From Bacilli bacterium (GTDB lineage Bacteria > Bacillota_I > Bacilli_A > ML615J-28 > CAG-313), in the NCBI GenBank assembly GCA_017501465.1, contig JAFVWY010000018.1:1-64000 (forward strand): 64,000 nucleotides of DNA, read 5' to 3'. The translations under genes and the position numbers were made by a program. This document shows, piece after piece, positions 9,091-18,701 of this stretch. How positions within the stretch are numbered: position 1 is the stretch's first letter; each line of letters starts with the position of its first letter. The notes below the pieces were generated by a model that saw only the letters and a program-made list of their open reading frames with translations, was not told the origin of the DNA and did not search any database.

Positions 9091-9552
9091 ATTATTTAAA
9101 AATATATAAACACTCAATATTGTTCCGACTAAACTCCATAAAATATTCGGAATAAACAGATATGATGCTTTTTTATCAAATAAAACAACTTCCATATATG
9201 ATAATAATATAGTAATAAAACTAATAATACAACAAACAAAAGACCAGAATAAAAAGTGCAATTTAAACATAAATACCATAAACATAAAGTTTGCAAGATA
9301 ATTTATAATTAAATATATTAGAAGTCTTTTCTTTTCAATAAAAGTTTTTTTGAAATTGTTACACCAATAAAGTGATAGTAAAATATATAATATAGACCAA
9401 ATAATTATAAATACAAAAGGTGGTATATTGATTTTATTTAATGAGTTATAAAATTCTTTGTCAACTGGTATAAATATATACGGTATCATATATATACCAA
9501 GGAAAAATAGAAAAATAAATATTTTTTTAAAATTGATTCTTTTTGTTTTCAT
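9088..9552 (-). CDS. TspO/MBR-family membrane protein
   Basis: 154 residues with five predicted membrane helices, the TspO/translocator-protein layout. The diagnostic stretch is INIPPFVFIIIWSILYILL, equivalent to the family's Pro-Pro-x-x-(V/I)-F...W...LY segment; NILWSLVGTILSVYIF at the C-terminus is the last helix. TspO proteins bind porphyrins and other hydrophobic ligands. The bacterial role is variable and cannot be assigned here. It is isolated on the minus strand, convergent with the slipin gene and sharing its terminator. The pentamer AGGTA precedes the ATG. Conservation is modest, so the family call is likely but not certain. Confidence 0.72.
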   Translation of the reverse strand: MKTKRINFKKIFIFLFFLGIYMIPYIFIPVDKEFYNSLNKINIPPFVFIIIWSILYILLSLYWCNNFKKTFIEKKRLLIYLIINYLANFMFMVFMFKLHFLFWSFVCCIISFITILLSYMEVVLFDKKASYLFIPNILWSLVGTILSVYIFLNN

Positions 9553-9628
9553 AAGTACCTCTATAATAATATACTCAATATATTCACAAAATATTCATCC
9601 AATTTCATACATATTTATAATTTATAGT

Positions 9629-9657
9629 TTGTATTATTTGATATAATATGATATAAT
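9629..9657 (+). promoter_or_regulatory. Promoter of the GHL10 glycosidase gene
   Basis: TTGTAT, a 17-base spacer and TATAAT (9652-9657) with extended TGA. A second TATAAT lies at 9642-9647. Confidence 0.75.
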
Positions 9658-9688
9658 TAATTGAATAAAGAAAAGAAAGGATTATTAA

Positions 9689-12600
9689 ATGAAAGTATTT
9701 AGCAAATTTTTAAAATTAAGTTTTATTATTTTAATGGGTATTGCAATTATATTCATGAATGTAGAACCTAAAAAAGTAGATGCATCTTCTTATACTGAAA
9801 AAGTACAAGAATATCGTGCTGTTTGGGTTTCTCATTTTGTTGGAGACATTCCAAGATTTACTACTGAAGAAAAATATAAATCAGATTTTAATAAAATATT
9901 AGACAATATGGAACAATGGGGCTTTAATGCTATGGTATTCCATGTTAGAACACACAACAATGCTTTATATAAATCTGAATTGAATCCACTTGCTTCATGG
10001 TGGAGTGAAGTTAATTTTGATGAATTTGATCCGCTTGAATGGATGATAGAAGCCTGTCATGCAAGAGGTATTGAATTTCATGCGTGGATGAATCCATATC
10101 GTATTAGTACAAGTGGAAGTTATCCATCATATTCAAATGAAACTAAATATCCAGAAGGCAACCCTGCTAATGATCCAAGTAATTTTATTACAGTAGGTAA
10201 TTCTATTATTTTAGATCCAGGAATTCCAAGTAATAGAGATTTTATTGTAGATACTTGTATGGAATTAGTTGAAAATTATGATGTAGACGCAATTCATTTT
10301 GATGATTACTTCTATATTAGTGGTGCTGATGACACAGCTACACGTGCAAAATATAATACTGAAAATTTATCTCTTGCAAATTTTAGAAGAAAACAAGTTG
10401 ATTTATTTATTGAACAATTACACAATGAATTAGCTTCTTATAATTTAGCTCATGATAAAGCTGTTGAACTTGGTATTTCACCATCAGGTGTTTATAGAAA
10501 TGGTTCTTACGCAGCTGGGACTACACCAACATATGATGTTAATGGAACTTTAACTTATCCAACTGCATCAAATACTGGTGGATTTGCTCATTATGGTGAT
10601 TATTTATATAGTGATACAAAACATTGGATTGATCAAGAATGGATTGATTATATTACTCCACAAACTTACCATTCTATTGATAATCAATATTCTGGTTTTG
10701 CTAAGCTTGCTGAATGGTGGAACTGGGTTGTTGAATACAAGCAAGTAAACTTATCAATGGGTATTGGTATATATATGGCAATAGATAATTCTGGTGGTTG
10801 GGATACTGCTGATGAATTAGAAAATCAATTTAAAACGATCTATGGCAAAGACAATATTGATGGTGTATGTATGTATAAGTATGGATCTTTACTAAATACA
10901 TCAGCAAATATGGTAAGTCATGTAAATACGATAAATACTTATTGGAAACATAATATTCCAAGTGTTGTTAAACCTCAACATACTAATTTACCTGAACCGG
11001 TTGTTTCTAATATTATTGAAAGTGGCACAACTTTAAAATGGGATGCTATTGATAATGTTCGTGGATATATGGTTTGGAAAGTTGATAAAGGTGTTGAAGT
11101 TGATACTACAAATATTAATCACTTATACACATATACTCAAGAAACAGAAATTGAGATTGAAACAGGGTATGATTATTTTGTTTCAAGTGTTAATTTAGCT
11201 AACGAAATATCAACTCCTGCTGGCTCTAGTGCAGTTAGTGATGTTGAAAGAATTATTACACAAATTAATTCAATTAAGTTTCCTGTGTCATTAAGTGATG
11301 AAAAAAATCTTAATAGTATTCTTACAAGATATAATGCTTTAAATAGTGATGAACAAGAACAAATTACAAATTATTCTATTTTACAAGCTGCTTTAAATCA
11401 TTTAGAAACTTTAAAGGAAATCGATGTTATTGCAAATGAATTTGCACTTACTTTGAAGAAAGACGTTTTAGATAATTATTTATTACCACTAACATTTAAA
11501 GATTATGCAGTTAGTTGGGATTATGCTAATACAAATGATGCTAGATTATATAATATTGAGACTGGTGATGTGTTAGTTGAATATTTAGCAACAATTATTG
11601 TACCATTAAAATATACTTTAGTTAAAGATGGGATTAGCTATGTAGGTACTCATAATTTAAATATAGGTTATGTTAAACAATCAGAAGTTGGTTTATTCTA
11701 TCGTAACACACCAAACGCAATGAATCCAAATGAAGATACTTCTGCTAATGTTAGCTTTATTGGTTGGAGTGGACATATATTAAAGTTCACACTAAGTGGT
11801 GTTACATATTTACATTTCCAAGCAATTGGAAACTATCATGAAATCACATCTAATGATATTCCAAGTAATCATTGGACATCATGTGGTAATTTATATAAAA
11901 ATGTCGGTACTACATCAATTACTGCAACTGGTGCTCAATTTGGAGTAAATCCTGCACAAGATTATGGTTATTTTATTGTTGGAACTGATGGTCTTGTAAG
12001 ATTTACTTGTAGCCAAGCAAGCGAGTCTGATAACATTACTTTAAAGGCTGGGGAATATTTGTATAGCGTTAGATATTTAGATGGACAAATTGAAGGTAGT
12101 CCACTAAAACCAGCTAGTACAATTTCAGTTGGCACTAAAGTTGAAATATTTGAACCAGTATGGCAAGATACAACTACAGATCAAACAATTGCTAATGAAA
12201 TTATTGAACAAATTAATAGCATTCAAACACCTATTACTTTAGCTCAAAAAGACTTAATTGAACGTTGTGAAAAGTTATATAATAATGCTTCTAATAGTAT
12301 TAAAGCACTTGTAACTAATTATAATGATTTAGTAACTGCAAGAAATGAATTAAATATTTTAATTGAAGCAAATGCTAGTTTAAATGCCGCAAAAGATGCA
12401 GCTAAGAATACGATTCATAATTATATTATTGACTTATCAGCATATAGTGAAACTAATCAAGCTAGTATTTCATCATTAATTTCATTATTTGAAACTGAAC
12501 TTTCTGCTATCAATAGTGAACTAGAAATCAACGATTTAGTAACTAAATATAAAAAATCATTAGATGATGTTCCTACAATTGTTGAAGAAGAAGCTTTAAT

Positions 12601-13564
12601 TATAGCATCTGCTAGAGCAAAGGCAATTGAAAATTTAAAGAATTATATTAGTGATTTAAGTATTTATAGTAGTGAAAACCAAGTAAAGATTCAAGGTATT
12701 ATTGCAACATATACAGATAAAATTAATAGTGCAAATACTACTGCAAAAGTAAATAGTGAATTAGCCAATGCTAAAACTGAAATTAATAAAGTTCAAACTA
12801 TAGTACAAGAAAGACGTACAGAAGTGATAAATTATTTAAATGAGACTTATGATGCACAATATCTAGAAAGTTATTCAACTATAAATAAAACACATATTAG
12901 ATCTGCTATTTCTACAGCTAAAACAAGCATTAATAAAGCAAAAACTGTTAGCGATATAAATGCTATTCTTGAAAATTTAGAAGCTAATTTAGATAGCATT
13001 AAGACAATTGCAGAAGAAAAAGAAGAGTTAGAAAAAGTTAAAGAATCACTTTTATCTGAACTTGATAATTATGTGAATCTTGAGAATTATTCTAAAGATG
13101 ATCAAGCAACTATGGCATCAATTATTAGACAATATAAGGCTTTAATTAGTGCCTCTACTAAAGTAAATGACGCTTTAGATTTATTAGAAGAAGTTAAAGC
13201 AAAATTAGATGAATTTGTAATTGATCCAGTTCAAATAAAACGCAATGAGGTATTAGAAGAAGCATTAGAATATATGCACAAAAGCGGATTAGAAGAAGGA
13301 AATATTCAATTAACAAATTTACATAATTCATTTGTCAGTGATGTAGCTAAAGCGACTACAGTTGAAGAAATTGATGAGCTTTTATCTACATTTAAAACAG
13401 ATGTTGATGAATTAGTTGCTGAAGTAAATAAGCCAGTAGATCCTGATAATGGTGACAACAAAGATGATGATAAGACAAATGTATCATGCTTAAGTGCTGC
13501 ATATATTAGTTCGTTATTATTATTATTTAGCTTATCAGCGATTATTATTAAAAGAAAACAATAA
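9689..13564 (+). CDS. Large surface glycosidase, GHL10 (YngK-like) catalytic domain
   Basis: 1291 residues. A signal peptide (cut probably after VDA, residue 32) leads into a glycosyl-hydrolase-like family 10 domain (about 41-420): EYRAVWVSHF, HAWMNPYRIS, DAIHFDDYFYISG and YITPQTYHSI are family marks. A fibronectin-III-like part (about 435-520) follows, then a beta-rich module (about 680-830) and helical FIVAR-like modules (about 850-1240), typical spacers of Gram-positive surface enzymes. The tail has Asp/Lys-rich residues, one Cys (NVSCLSAAY), a hydrophobic helix and KRKQ, so it is membrane anchored without LPXTG. GHL10 proteins are thought to act on peptidoglycan or other glycans; the substrate is unknown. 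Single-gene unit with its own promoter and terminator. Confidence 0.9.
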   Translation: MKVFSKFLKLSFIILMGIAIIFMNVEPKKVDASSYTEKVQEYRAVWVSHFVGDIPRFTTEEKYKSDFNKILDNMEQWGFNAMVFHVRTHNNALYKSELNPLASWWSEVNFDEFDPLEWMIEACHARGIEFHAWMNPYRISTSGSYPSYSNETKYPEGNPANDPSNFITVGNSIILDPGIPSNRDFIVDTCMELVENYDVDAIHFDDYFYISGADDTATRAKYNTENLSLANFRRKQVDLFIEQLHNELASYNLAHDKAVELGISPSGVYRNGSYAAGTTPTYDVNGTLTYPTASNTGGFAHYGDYLYSDTKHWIDQEWIDYITPQTYHSIDNQYSGFAKLAEWWNWVVEYKQVNLSMGIGIYMAIDNSGGWDTADELENQFKTIYGKDNIDGVCMYKYGSLLNTSANMVSHVNTINTYWKHNIPSVVKPQHTNLPEPVVSNIIESGTTLKWDAIDNVRGYMVWKVDKGVEVDTTNINHLYTYTQETEIEIETGYDYFVSSVNLANEISTPAGSSAVSDVERIITQINSIKFPVSLSDEKNLNSILTRYNALNSDEQEQITNYSILQAALNHLETLKEIDVIANEFALTLKKDVLDNYLLPLTFKDYAVSWDYANTNDARLYNIETGDVLVEYLATIIVPLKYTLVKDGISYVGTHNLNIGYVKQSEVGLFYRNTPNAMNPNEDTSANVSFIGWSGHILKFTLSGVTYLHFQAIGNYHEITSNDIPSNHWTSCGNLYKNVGTTSITATGAQFGVNPAQDYGYFIVGTDGLVRFTCSQASESDNITLKAGEYLYSVRYLDGQIEGSPLKPASTISVGTKVEIFEPVWQDTTTDQTIANEIIEQINSIQTPITLAQKDLIERCEKLYNNASNSIKALVTNYNDLVTARNELNILIEANASLNAAKDAAKNTIHNYIIDLSAYSETNQASISSLISLFETELSAINSELEINDLVTKYKKSLDDVPTIVEEEALIIASARAKAIENLKNYISDLSIYSSENQVKIQGIIATYTDKINSANTTAKVNSELANAKTEINKVQTIVQERRTEVINYLNETYDAQYLESYSTINKTHIRSAISTAKTSINKAKTVSDINAILENLEANLDSIKTIAEEKEELEKVKESLLSELDNYVNLENYSKDDQATMASIIRQYKALISASTKVNDALDLLEEVKAKLDEFVIDPVQIKRNEVLEEALEYMHKSGLEEGNIQLTNLHNSFVSDVAKATTVEEIDELLSTFKTDVDELVAEVNKPVDPDNGDNKDDDKTNVSCLSAAYISSLLLLFSLSAIIIKRKQ

Positions 13565-13565
13565 T

Positions 13566-13593
13566 AAAAAGCCCTAATCATTAGGGCTTTTTG
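13566..13593 (+). terminator. Rho-independent terminator of the GHL10 gene
   Basis: AAAGCCCTAA-TCA-TTAGGGCTTT with T run; it begins two bases after the stop codon. Confidence 0.95.
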
Positions 13594-13651
13594 CTTTAGG
13601 AAAAAGTAGTGTAGTAAATAAATTATAATTAAAAAAAGATATGAATTTTGC

Positions 13652-13680
13652 TTGAAATAAAATATAAATAGATATATAAT
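13652..13680 (+). promoter_or_regulatory. Promoter of tdk-tadA
   Basis: TTGAAA, a 17-base spacer and TATAAT (13675-13680), 24 bases before the tdk start. Confidence 0.8.
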
Positions 13681-13703
13681 AAATTGAAAAAGAGGTAAGA
13701 ATT

Positions 13704-14297
13704 ATGGAATTACGTGGTAGAGATGGATGGATAGAAATTATTTGTGGTAGTATGTTTGCTGGAAAAACTGAAGAGTTAATTCGAAGAATTACAAGAATTA
13801 AATATGCAAAAAAAGATGTATGGGTTTTTAAACCTGTAATCGATGATAGATACTCATATTATGATGTTGTGTCACACTCACAAAGAAAAGTAAAATCAAT
13901 TCCTGTTAATAGTTCTAGTGAAATTTTGGAAAAATTAAAAGAAGTATCACAACTTCCATATGCGGTTTGTATTGATGAAGTTCAATTTTTTGATCGTGGT
14001 TTAATCGAGGTTGCAGAAGGTCTTGCTAATAAAGGGGTTAGAGTAATTTTGGCGGGACTAGATTTGGATTTTAGAGGTGAACCATTTGGTATAATGCCAG
14101 ATTTAATTGCAAGAGCTGAATACATTACAAAACTTCAAGCGATTTGTCAAGTATGTGGCGACCCTGCTACTCGCACTCAAAGATTAATTGACGGAAAGCC
14201 AGCTAACTATAATGATCCTATTGTTTTAGTTAGTGCTAAAGAAAAATATGAAGCAAGATGCAGACACTGTCATCAAGTTCCAAAAAATGAACAATAA
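13704..14297 (+). CDS. tdk: Thymidine kinase
   Basis: 197 residues; phosphorylates thymidine to dTMP in the salvage pathway. The P-loop is [10 protein letters not shown] (residues 15-24), the Walker-B/lid segment is [10 protein letters not shown], and [12 protein letters not shown] is the family block before the lasso. Two CxxC pairs (CQVC and CRHC) bind the structural zinc. AGAGGTAAG precedes the ATG. Length matches type II thymidine kinases. The end overlaps the tadA start by 11 bases, so the two are translated together. Confidence 0.97.
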   Translation: MELRGRDGWIEIICGSMFAGKTEELIRRITRIKYAKKDVWVFKPVIDDRYSYYDVVSHSQRKVKSIPVNSSSEILEKLKEVSQLPYAVCIDEVQFFDRGLIEVAEGLANKGVRVILAGLDLDFRGEPFGIMPDLIARAEYITKLQAICQVCGDPATRTQRLIDGKPANYNDPIVLVSAKEKYEARCRHCHQVPKNEQ

Positions 14298-14742
14298 TAA
14301 ATTTATGAAGGCGGCTTTAAAAGAAGCCCAAAAAGCATTTGACAAAAATGAAGTTCCAGTTGGATGTGTAATTGTTAAAGATAATAAAATTATAGCAAGA
14401 GCCCATAATTTAAGAGAATCTAAAAAAAGTGTACTAGCTCATGCTGAACTTATTGCTATAGAAAAAGCTAATAAAAAACTTAATAGTTGGATTTTGGATG
14501 AGTGTACTATTTATGTAACTTTGGAACCGTGCCCAATGTGTGCAGGTGCGATTTTACAGTCGAGATGTACAAATTTAGTATTTGGTGCCTTCGAGCCTAA
14601 ATTTGGAGCGTGTGGCAGTATAGTTAATCTTTTACAGGATACAAACTTTAATCATCAAGTAAAAATTACTAGTGGAGTATTACAAGAAGAATGTTCAAAT
14701 ATTCTTAAAAAATTTTTTCAAATATTAAGACAAAAACGCTAG
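14287..14742 (+). CDS. tadA: tRNA-specific adenosine deaminase
   Basis: 151 residues; makes inosine at position 34 of tRNA-Arg(ACG). The zinc-deaminase motif is present: [10 protein letters not shown] (His and the catalytic Glu) and [10 protein letters not shown] (the two Cys). The start at 14287 gives [14 protein letters not shown], matching the usual N-terminus and overlapping the tdk stop. An internal ATG at 14305 is the alternative; a longer frame from 14233 would extend far into tdk and is unlikely. The small SRP RNA follows, the tadA-ffs neighbourhood common in Firmicutes, but dnaX does not come next here. Confidence 0.94.
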   Translation: MNNNKFMKAALKEAQKAFDKNEVPVGCVIVKDNKIIARAHNLRESKKSVLAHAELIAIEKANKKLNSWILDECTIYVTLEPCPMCAGAILQSRCTNLVFGAFEPKFGACGSIVNLLQDTNFNHQVKITSGVLQEECSNILKKFFQILRQKR

Positions 14743-14746
14743 TTAG

Positions 14747-14755
14747 TGATATAAT
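14747..14755 (+). promoter_or_regulatory. Extended -10 of the SRP RNA promoter
   Basis: TGATATAAT eleven bases before the first paired base of the RNA; the -35 region (around TTAAGACA, 14725-14732) is weak. Confidence 0.6.
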
Positions 14756-14765
14756 AAATTTAAGG

Positions 14766-14877
14766 AATCCCATTTTAGGTACCTTCACCCGAGGCTAGGC
14801 AGCGAATCAGGTCAGGTCTTGATCGAAGCAGCCTTAAACTTGCATAGCTTGTGGGCGGGGGTACCTAAGATGGGATT
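14766..14877 (+). ncRNA. ffs: Signal recognition particle RNA, small bacterial type
   Basis: A 112-base RNA whose ends pair over 18 positions (AATCCCATTTTAGGTACC with GGTACCTAAGATGGGATT, one G-U). The apical part carries the Ffh-binding core: CAGGTCAGGTC (14809-14819) and GAAGCAGCC (14825-14833) are equivalent to the 4.5S RNA symmetric and asymmetric loops. It is the short 4.5S-like form with no Alu domain, unlike the long B. subtilis scRNA. It directs nascent membrane proteins with Ffh. The location just after tadA agrees with Firmicutes gene order. Confidence 0.93.
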
Positions 14878-14909
14878 TTTGTGTAAACTAATAAATATGA
14901 GAGGTAAAC

Positions 14910-16094
14910 ATGAATAAAAAGGTTTTAATCATAATTGTATTGTTTTTATTTGTTATATTAGTTGGTTGTGAAGATACAATTCAAGATACAGAATATACAA
15001 TTAAATTTGATAGTAATTCTTCACTTAATTATCAAGATATCGTTATTAAAAATGCATCTACTATTAATCTACCTACACCTGAGAAAAAAGGATATACTTT
15101 TAAAGGTTGGTATCCTAGTGAAGATTTTTTGGCAGGTACAGAAGTAACTAATGAAACAACTATAAGTAAAAATATAACATTACATGCCAAATGGCAACCT
15201 AAAAGAATTAAAGTAACTTATGATTTAAATGGTGGAAATTTAAAAGATGAACAAGAAAATTTCAAGTATATTTATACTGATGAAAATTTAATTTTAGATC
15301 GTGCATATTTAGATAATCATATTTTTGTAGGTTGGTTTATTGGAGATAATCAAATAGATAATAATTATGAATATCTAGAAGATACAACTATAACTGCAAA
15401 ATATATTTCTTTAACTGAGTTAGAGCCTCAATATTCATTAACTTTAAATTTTAATGGTGGAAGTCATTATGACTATTATAATGCTCAATACAAAGGTGGA
15501 TATTGGTATTTACACTCTAACAGTGTTGATTGGTCTTTAATGTGTTTATATAGTAACTTTATTAACGATTTTATGACATTTATTAATGGCAAAGGTCCAT
15601 ATGAAAATTTCTATAAAGCATCAGAAAGTAGACTAATTGGTTACAATGGTTTCTTAGGGGATGAAAAATATTTTAATAAATGGATTTGGTTATTTGAATA
15701 TTTAGTAACTGTTGCTCATGATGAAAACAAACCATATATTCAAAAATTAATTGATGGTGAATATAGTGGAAGCGCAGATACATATGGCATTGATCAAATT
15801 GCAATAAGAACAGAACTTAATGCTTTCTTTATGGCTACTAAAGAAGAAAGAGTTGAAAAAGGTATCACTTTTACTTCTGCTGATTATTCTAAAAGTGAAA
15901 ATTTATATGGATTTATCGAATTATTAAATCCAACAGAATATGTTACTGGACAAGGAATTATATTATTGAGTCCAAAGAAAGACGGATTTACATTTGAAGG
16001 TTGGTATGAAAATGAAGATTTTTCAGGAAATAAAGTAACTGAAATTTTACATAACGACCATAGAGATATTACTCTATATGCGAAATGGAGTTAA
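14910..16094 (+). CDS. Lipoprotein with InlB B-repeats, one split by an insert
   Basis: 394 residues. Signal peptide with lipobox LVGC (lipid-modified Cys at 20). Two InlB B / Listeria-Bacteroides repeats follow (about 27-93 and 94-165, ending HAKWQ and TAKY). A third begins with YSLTLNFNGG near 172 but is interrupted by about 140 residues of Trp/Tyr-rich sequence (GYWYLHSNSVDWSL onward) before its second half resumes at GIILLSPKKDGFTFEGWY and ends LYAKWS. The insert resembles no domain I know. The protein is expected on the outer face of the membrane. It is co-directional with the next lipoprotein gene (11-base gap), probably co-transcribed with it. Function unknown; binding or adhesion is a common inference for B-repeats. 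Confidence 0.9.
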   Translation: MNKKVLIIIVLFLFVILVGCEDTIQDTEYTIKFDSNSSLNYQDIVIKNASTINLPTPEKKGYTFKGWYPSEDFLAGTEVTNETTISKNITLHAKWQPKRIKVTYDLNGGNLKDEQENFKYIYTDENLILDRAYLDNHIFVGWFIGDNQIDNNYEYLEDTTITAKYISLTELEPQYSLTLNFNGGSHYDYYNAQYKGGYWYLHSNSVDWSLMCLYSNFINDFMTFINGKGPYENFYKASESRLIGYNGFLGDEKYFNKWIWLFEYLVTVAHDENKPYIQKLIDGEYSGSADTYGIDQIAIRTELNAFFMATKEERVEKGITFTSADYSKSENLYGFIELLNPTEYVTGQGIILLSPKKDGFTFEGWYENEDFSGNKVTEILHNDHRDITLYAKWS

Positions 16095-16105
16095 GGGAGG
16101 TTTAA

Positions 16106-18577
16106 ATGAAATATATTAATAAAATTGTTAGCTTATTTGCAATATCATTATTTGTACTAGGCATTTCTGCTTGTCAAACAGGAGGCGGTACTGGTAGTGG
16201 TGGTTCTGATACACCAAATGAAGATTATTGTATTAGCTTTAATACTAATGGTGGTAATGAAATTAAAAATGTCAAGAACTTAAATGTTGGTGATGTTGTA
16301 AATCTACCAACACCAGAACGTCCTGGATACATGTTTGCTGGTTGGTATGAATCAGAAGATTTTTCAACTAGTAAACTTTCACAAAGTTATACTTATAATG
16401 GAAAAATTACACTTCATGCTAATTGGTATCCAAAAGGATATACTATTTCATTAGTTTCAAATGAAGTTAGTTTAGCTGTTAAAGAATATTCTTTTAAGTA
16501 TGAACAAGAAATAATAATTCCTGAACCAACTAGTGATTATTACGATTTTATGGGTTGGTATGATCAAGAAGGGAATTTATTTGAAATGACTACAATGCCT
16601 GCTAATGATATCATTTTGACTGCAAAATGGCAAGGTAAAAAAATAACAGTTAATTTTGATTTACAAGGTGGTGTGGCTCCTAGTGGATTTGAAAGTGTAG
16701 TTAATTTAAATTCTGGAGAAACTCTAAACCTATTAAATCCAACAAAAGATGGTAATTTATTTAAAGGTTGGTATGATGAAAAAGGAAATAAATATACTAG
16801 TAGTACTTCAATTTTAACAAGTGTTACTTTATATGCAAAATGGGATGCTTTAACTAATTATGATAGTACTTATTCAATTAATTATGTTTTAAATGATGGA
16901 AAACTTCCAAGTGGAACAAAACACGAATATAATGTTGGTATAGTTACAACACTTCCTATTCCTACAAAAGATGGTTATGAATTTGTTGGTTGGTTTACAA
17001 GTGAAATATTCTATGGTGAAAAAGTAACAAGTATTAGTGAAGTTACAATTGGTGAACTTACATTCTACGCAAAATGGAAAGAGGTTAAATCTCAATATAG
17101 TGTTACTTTTATTGATCATACTAATAAAGCTACTGTTGTAAATGTTAATAGTGGCTCAAAAGTTACAAAACAATCTTTACCAACTCATGGCGGCGCTGAA
17201 CTTACTTGGTATTTAGGCAATACAGAGTTTAATTTTGATACTTTAATTACTGAAGATATTACTTTACAAGCAAACTTTAAAATGTTAGCTGAAAAATTAC
17301 CTTTATTAGTACCTAGCGTTTTCTATGATAGCGTTACTTTAAACAATTCTGTTAGCATTAATACAAATTATGTTAAAACTGTATGGACTTCTTCAGATGT
17401 TAATACATTAACTAATGGTGGTATTACAAATCCTGATAGAGTAGATAAAGTGATTTCTTTAAAATGTAAATTTACATATAATTCAGCAACAATTGAACAA
17501 ACTTTTGAAGTAATTGTTCCTAAAGTTGAATTAAAAGATTTATCTGATGGAAAACCAGTATTTGCGTATGTTTATGCAAGTAGCTATAAAGGATTTACTG
17601 AAACTGCTAAAAATACTTTAGAAGTAGTTAATTTATCATTTGGTCGTGTAACTGATGAATCAACTGTAAGTTTAGAAGATGTACAAAAATATTTATTTAC
17701 TATTAATCAAATTAGAAAGAGTGGCGTTAGAGTAGTTTTATCAATTGGTGGTGCTGATTCATCAAGTTTAACTAAATTTAGTAATACTGCTGCAACTACA
17801 GAAACTAGATTAAAATTTGCTCGTTCTATTTTAGAAATATTAGAAACATATCATTTAGATGGTGTTGATATTGACTGGGAATATCCAGGATACAATACTG
17901 GAAGAGATATTGAAGAAGATAAGCCAAATTATACTTTATTGATGGCGCAAATTTATCAAACATTAAAAGAAGCAAATCCAGATTATTTAGTTACTGCAGC
18001 CTTACCTGGTGGTAGATGGGGTATTGAAAGATATAACGTACGTCAAGTAATTGATTATCTTGATTATTTACATTTAATGACATATGACTTCCATGATTCA
18101 AATTATGCATATCATCATACTGCATTATATGGTTCTTCTAATACATCAAGTAAGTCAAATGTACATGATTCTGTATTGATTTATAATAATGCTGGAGCAC
18201 CTTTATCTAAAATTGTAATTGGTGTTGCATTCTATGGTCGTGTATATATCTTTAATGGAAGTCCTACAACTGAAAATGGTTTAGGATCTGGTAATGTAGG
18301 TTCAAGCGGTGGTCACATGACTTATACTAATATCTACAACTACATGAAAAATAATAAAGGATCATACGTAACTTGTTTTGATTCAACTGCTTGTGCTACT
18401 GCAATTTATATCCCTAGTGAAAATAAATTAATTTCATTTGATAACCCTAATTCAATTAAAGCTAAATGTAATTATGTTTGGGCAAAAGATTTAGGTGGCT
18501 TAATGTATTGGGAAAATGGGGAAGATACAACTGATTTATTACTTCAAGCTATTGAATCAGGAATGAAGAAAGCTTAA
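16106..18577 (+). CDS. Lipoprotein with InlB B-repeats and GH18 chitinase domain
   Basis: 823 residues. Signal peptide with lipobox ISAC (Cys 23) and a Gly-rich linker. Five B-repeats run to about residue 395, several closing with TAKWQ, LYAKWD or FYAKWK. An Ig-like module (about 395-475) comes next, then a glycosyl hydrolase 18 domain (about 480-823). The GH18 active site DGVDIDWE is intact at 585-592, with Glu592 as acid; VVLSIGGADSSS and MTYDFHDSNYAYHH are the other family strands. GH18 enzymes cut chitin or GlcNAc-containing glycans; the real substrate (chitin, host N-glycans, peptidoglycan) cannot be told. GGGAGG precedes the start. A terminator follows. Confidence 0.93.
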   Translation: MKYINKIVSLFAISLFVLGISACQTGGGTGSGGSDTPNEDYCISFNTNGGNEIKNVKNLNVGDVVNLPTPERPGYMFAGWYESEDFSTSKLSQSYTYNGKITLHANWYPKGYTISLVSNEVSLAVKEYSFKYEQEIIIPEPTSDYYDFMGWYDQEGNLFEMTTMPANDIILTAKWQGKKITVNFDLQGGVAPSGFESVVNLNSGETLNLLNPTKDGNLFKGWYDEKGNKYTSSTSILTSVTLYAKWDALTNYDSTYSINYVLNDGKLPSGTKHEYNVGIVTTLPIPTKDGYEFVGWFTSEIFYGEKVTSISEVTIGELTFYAKWKEVKSQYSVTFIDHTNKATVVNVNSGSKVTKQSLPTHGGAELTWYLGNTEFNFDTLITEDITLQANFKMLAEKLPLLVPSVFYDSVTLNNSVSINTNYVKTVWTSSDVNTLTNGGITNPDRVDKVISLKCKFTYNSATIEQTFEVIVPKVELKDLSDGKPVFAYVYASSYKGFTETAKNTLEVVNLSFGRVTDESTVSLEDVQKYLFTINQIRKSGVRVVLSIGGADSSSLTKFSNTAATTETRLKFARSILEILETYHLDGVDIDWEYPGYNTGRDIEEDKPNYTLLMAQIYQTLKEANPDYLVTAALPGGRWGIERYNVRQVIDYLDYLHLMTYDFHDSNYAYHHTALYGSSNTSSKSNVHDSVLIYNNAGAPLSKIVIGVAFYGRVYIFNGSPTTENGLGSGNVGSSGGHMTYTNIYNYMKNNKGSYVTCFDSTACATAIYIPSENKLISFDNPNSIKAKCNYVWAKDLGGLMYWENGEDTTDLLLQAIESGMKKA

Positions 18578-18600
18578 TAGTTAAATTAAGTATTATCTAT

Positions 18601-18639
18601 AAAAAAGAGTTAACTATAATTTAAGTTAACTCTTTTTTT
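18601..18639 (+). terminator. Rho-independent terminator after the GH18 lipoprotein
   Basis: Fifteen-base perfect stem AAAAAAGAGTTAACT / AGTTAACTCTTTTTT with an 8-base loop. Confidence 0.95.
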
Positions 18640-18653
18640 ATACATTACATTAT

Positions 18654-18682
18654 TTGAAGAAATTACTAAATTATGATATACT
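18654..18682 (+). promoter_or_regulatory. Promoter of the RNA-modification operon
   Basis: TTGAAG, a 17-base spacer and TATACT (18677-18682) with extended TGA, 19 bases before the rsuA start. Confidence 0.75.
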
Positions 18683-18701
18683 TAATAAAAAGGTGATGAG
18701 T

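Noticed and set aside
13598-13703. Extra small gene between the GHL10 terminator and tdk
   Set aside because: Only promoter sequence and A/T-rich spacer are seen; no frame with a ribosome site.
14233-14742. Longer TadA start at 14233
   Set aside because: It would run 65 bases into tdk and add a non-conserved N-terminus; 14287 gives the family start.
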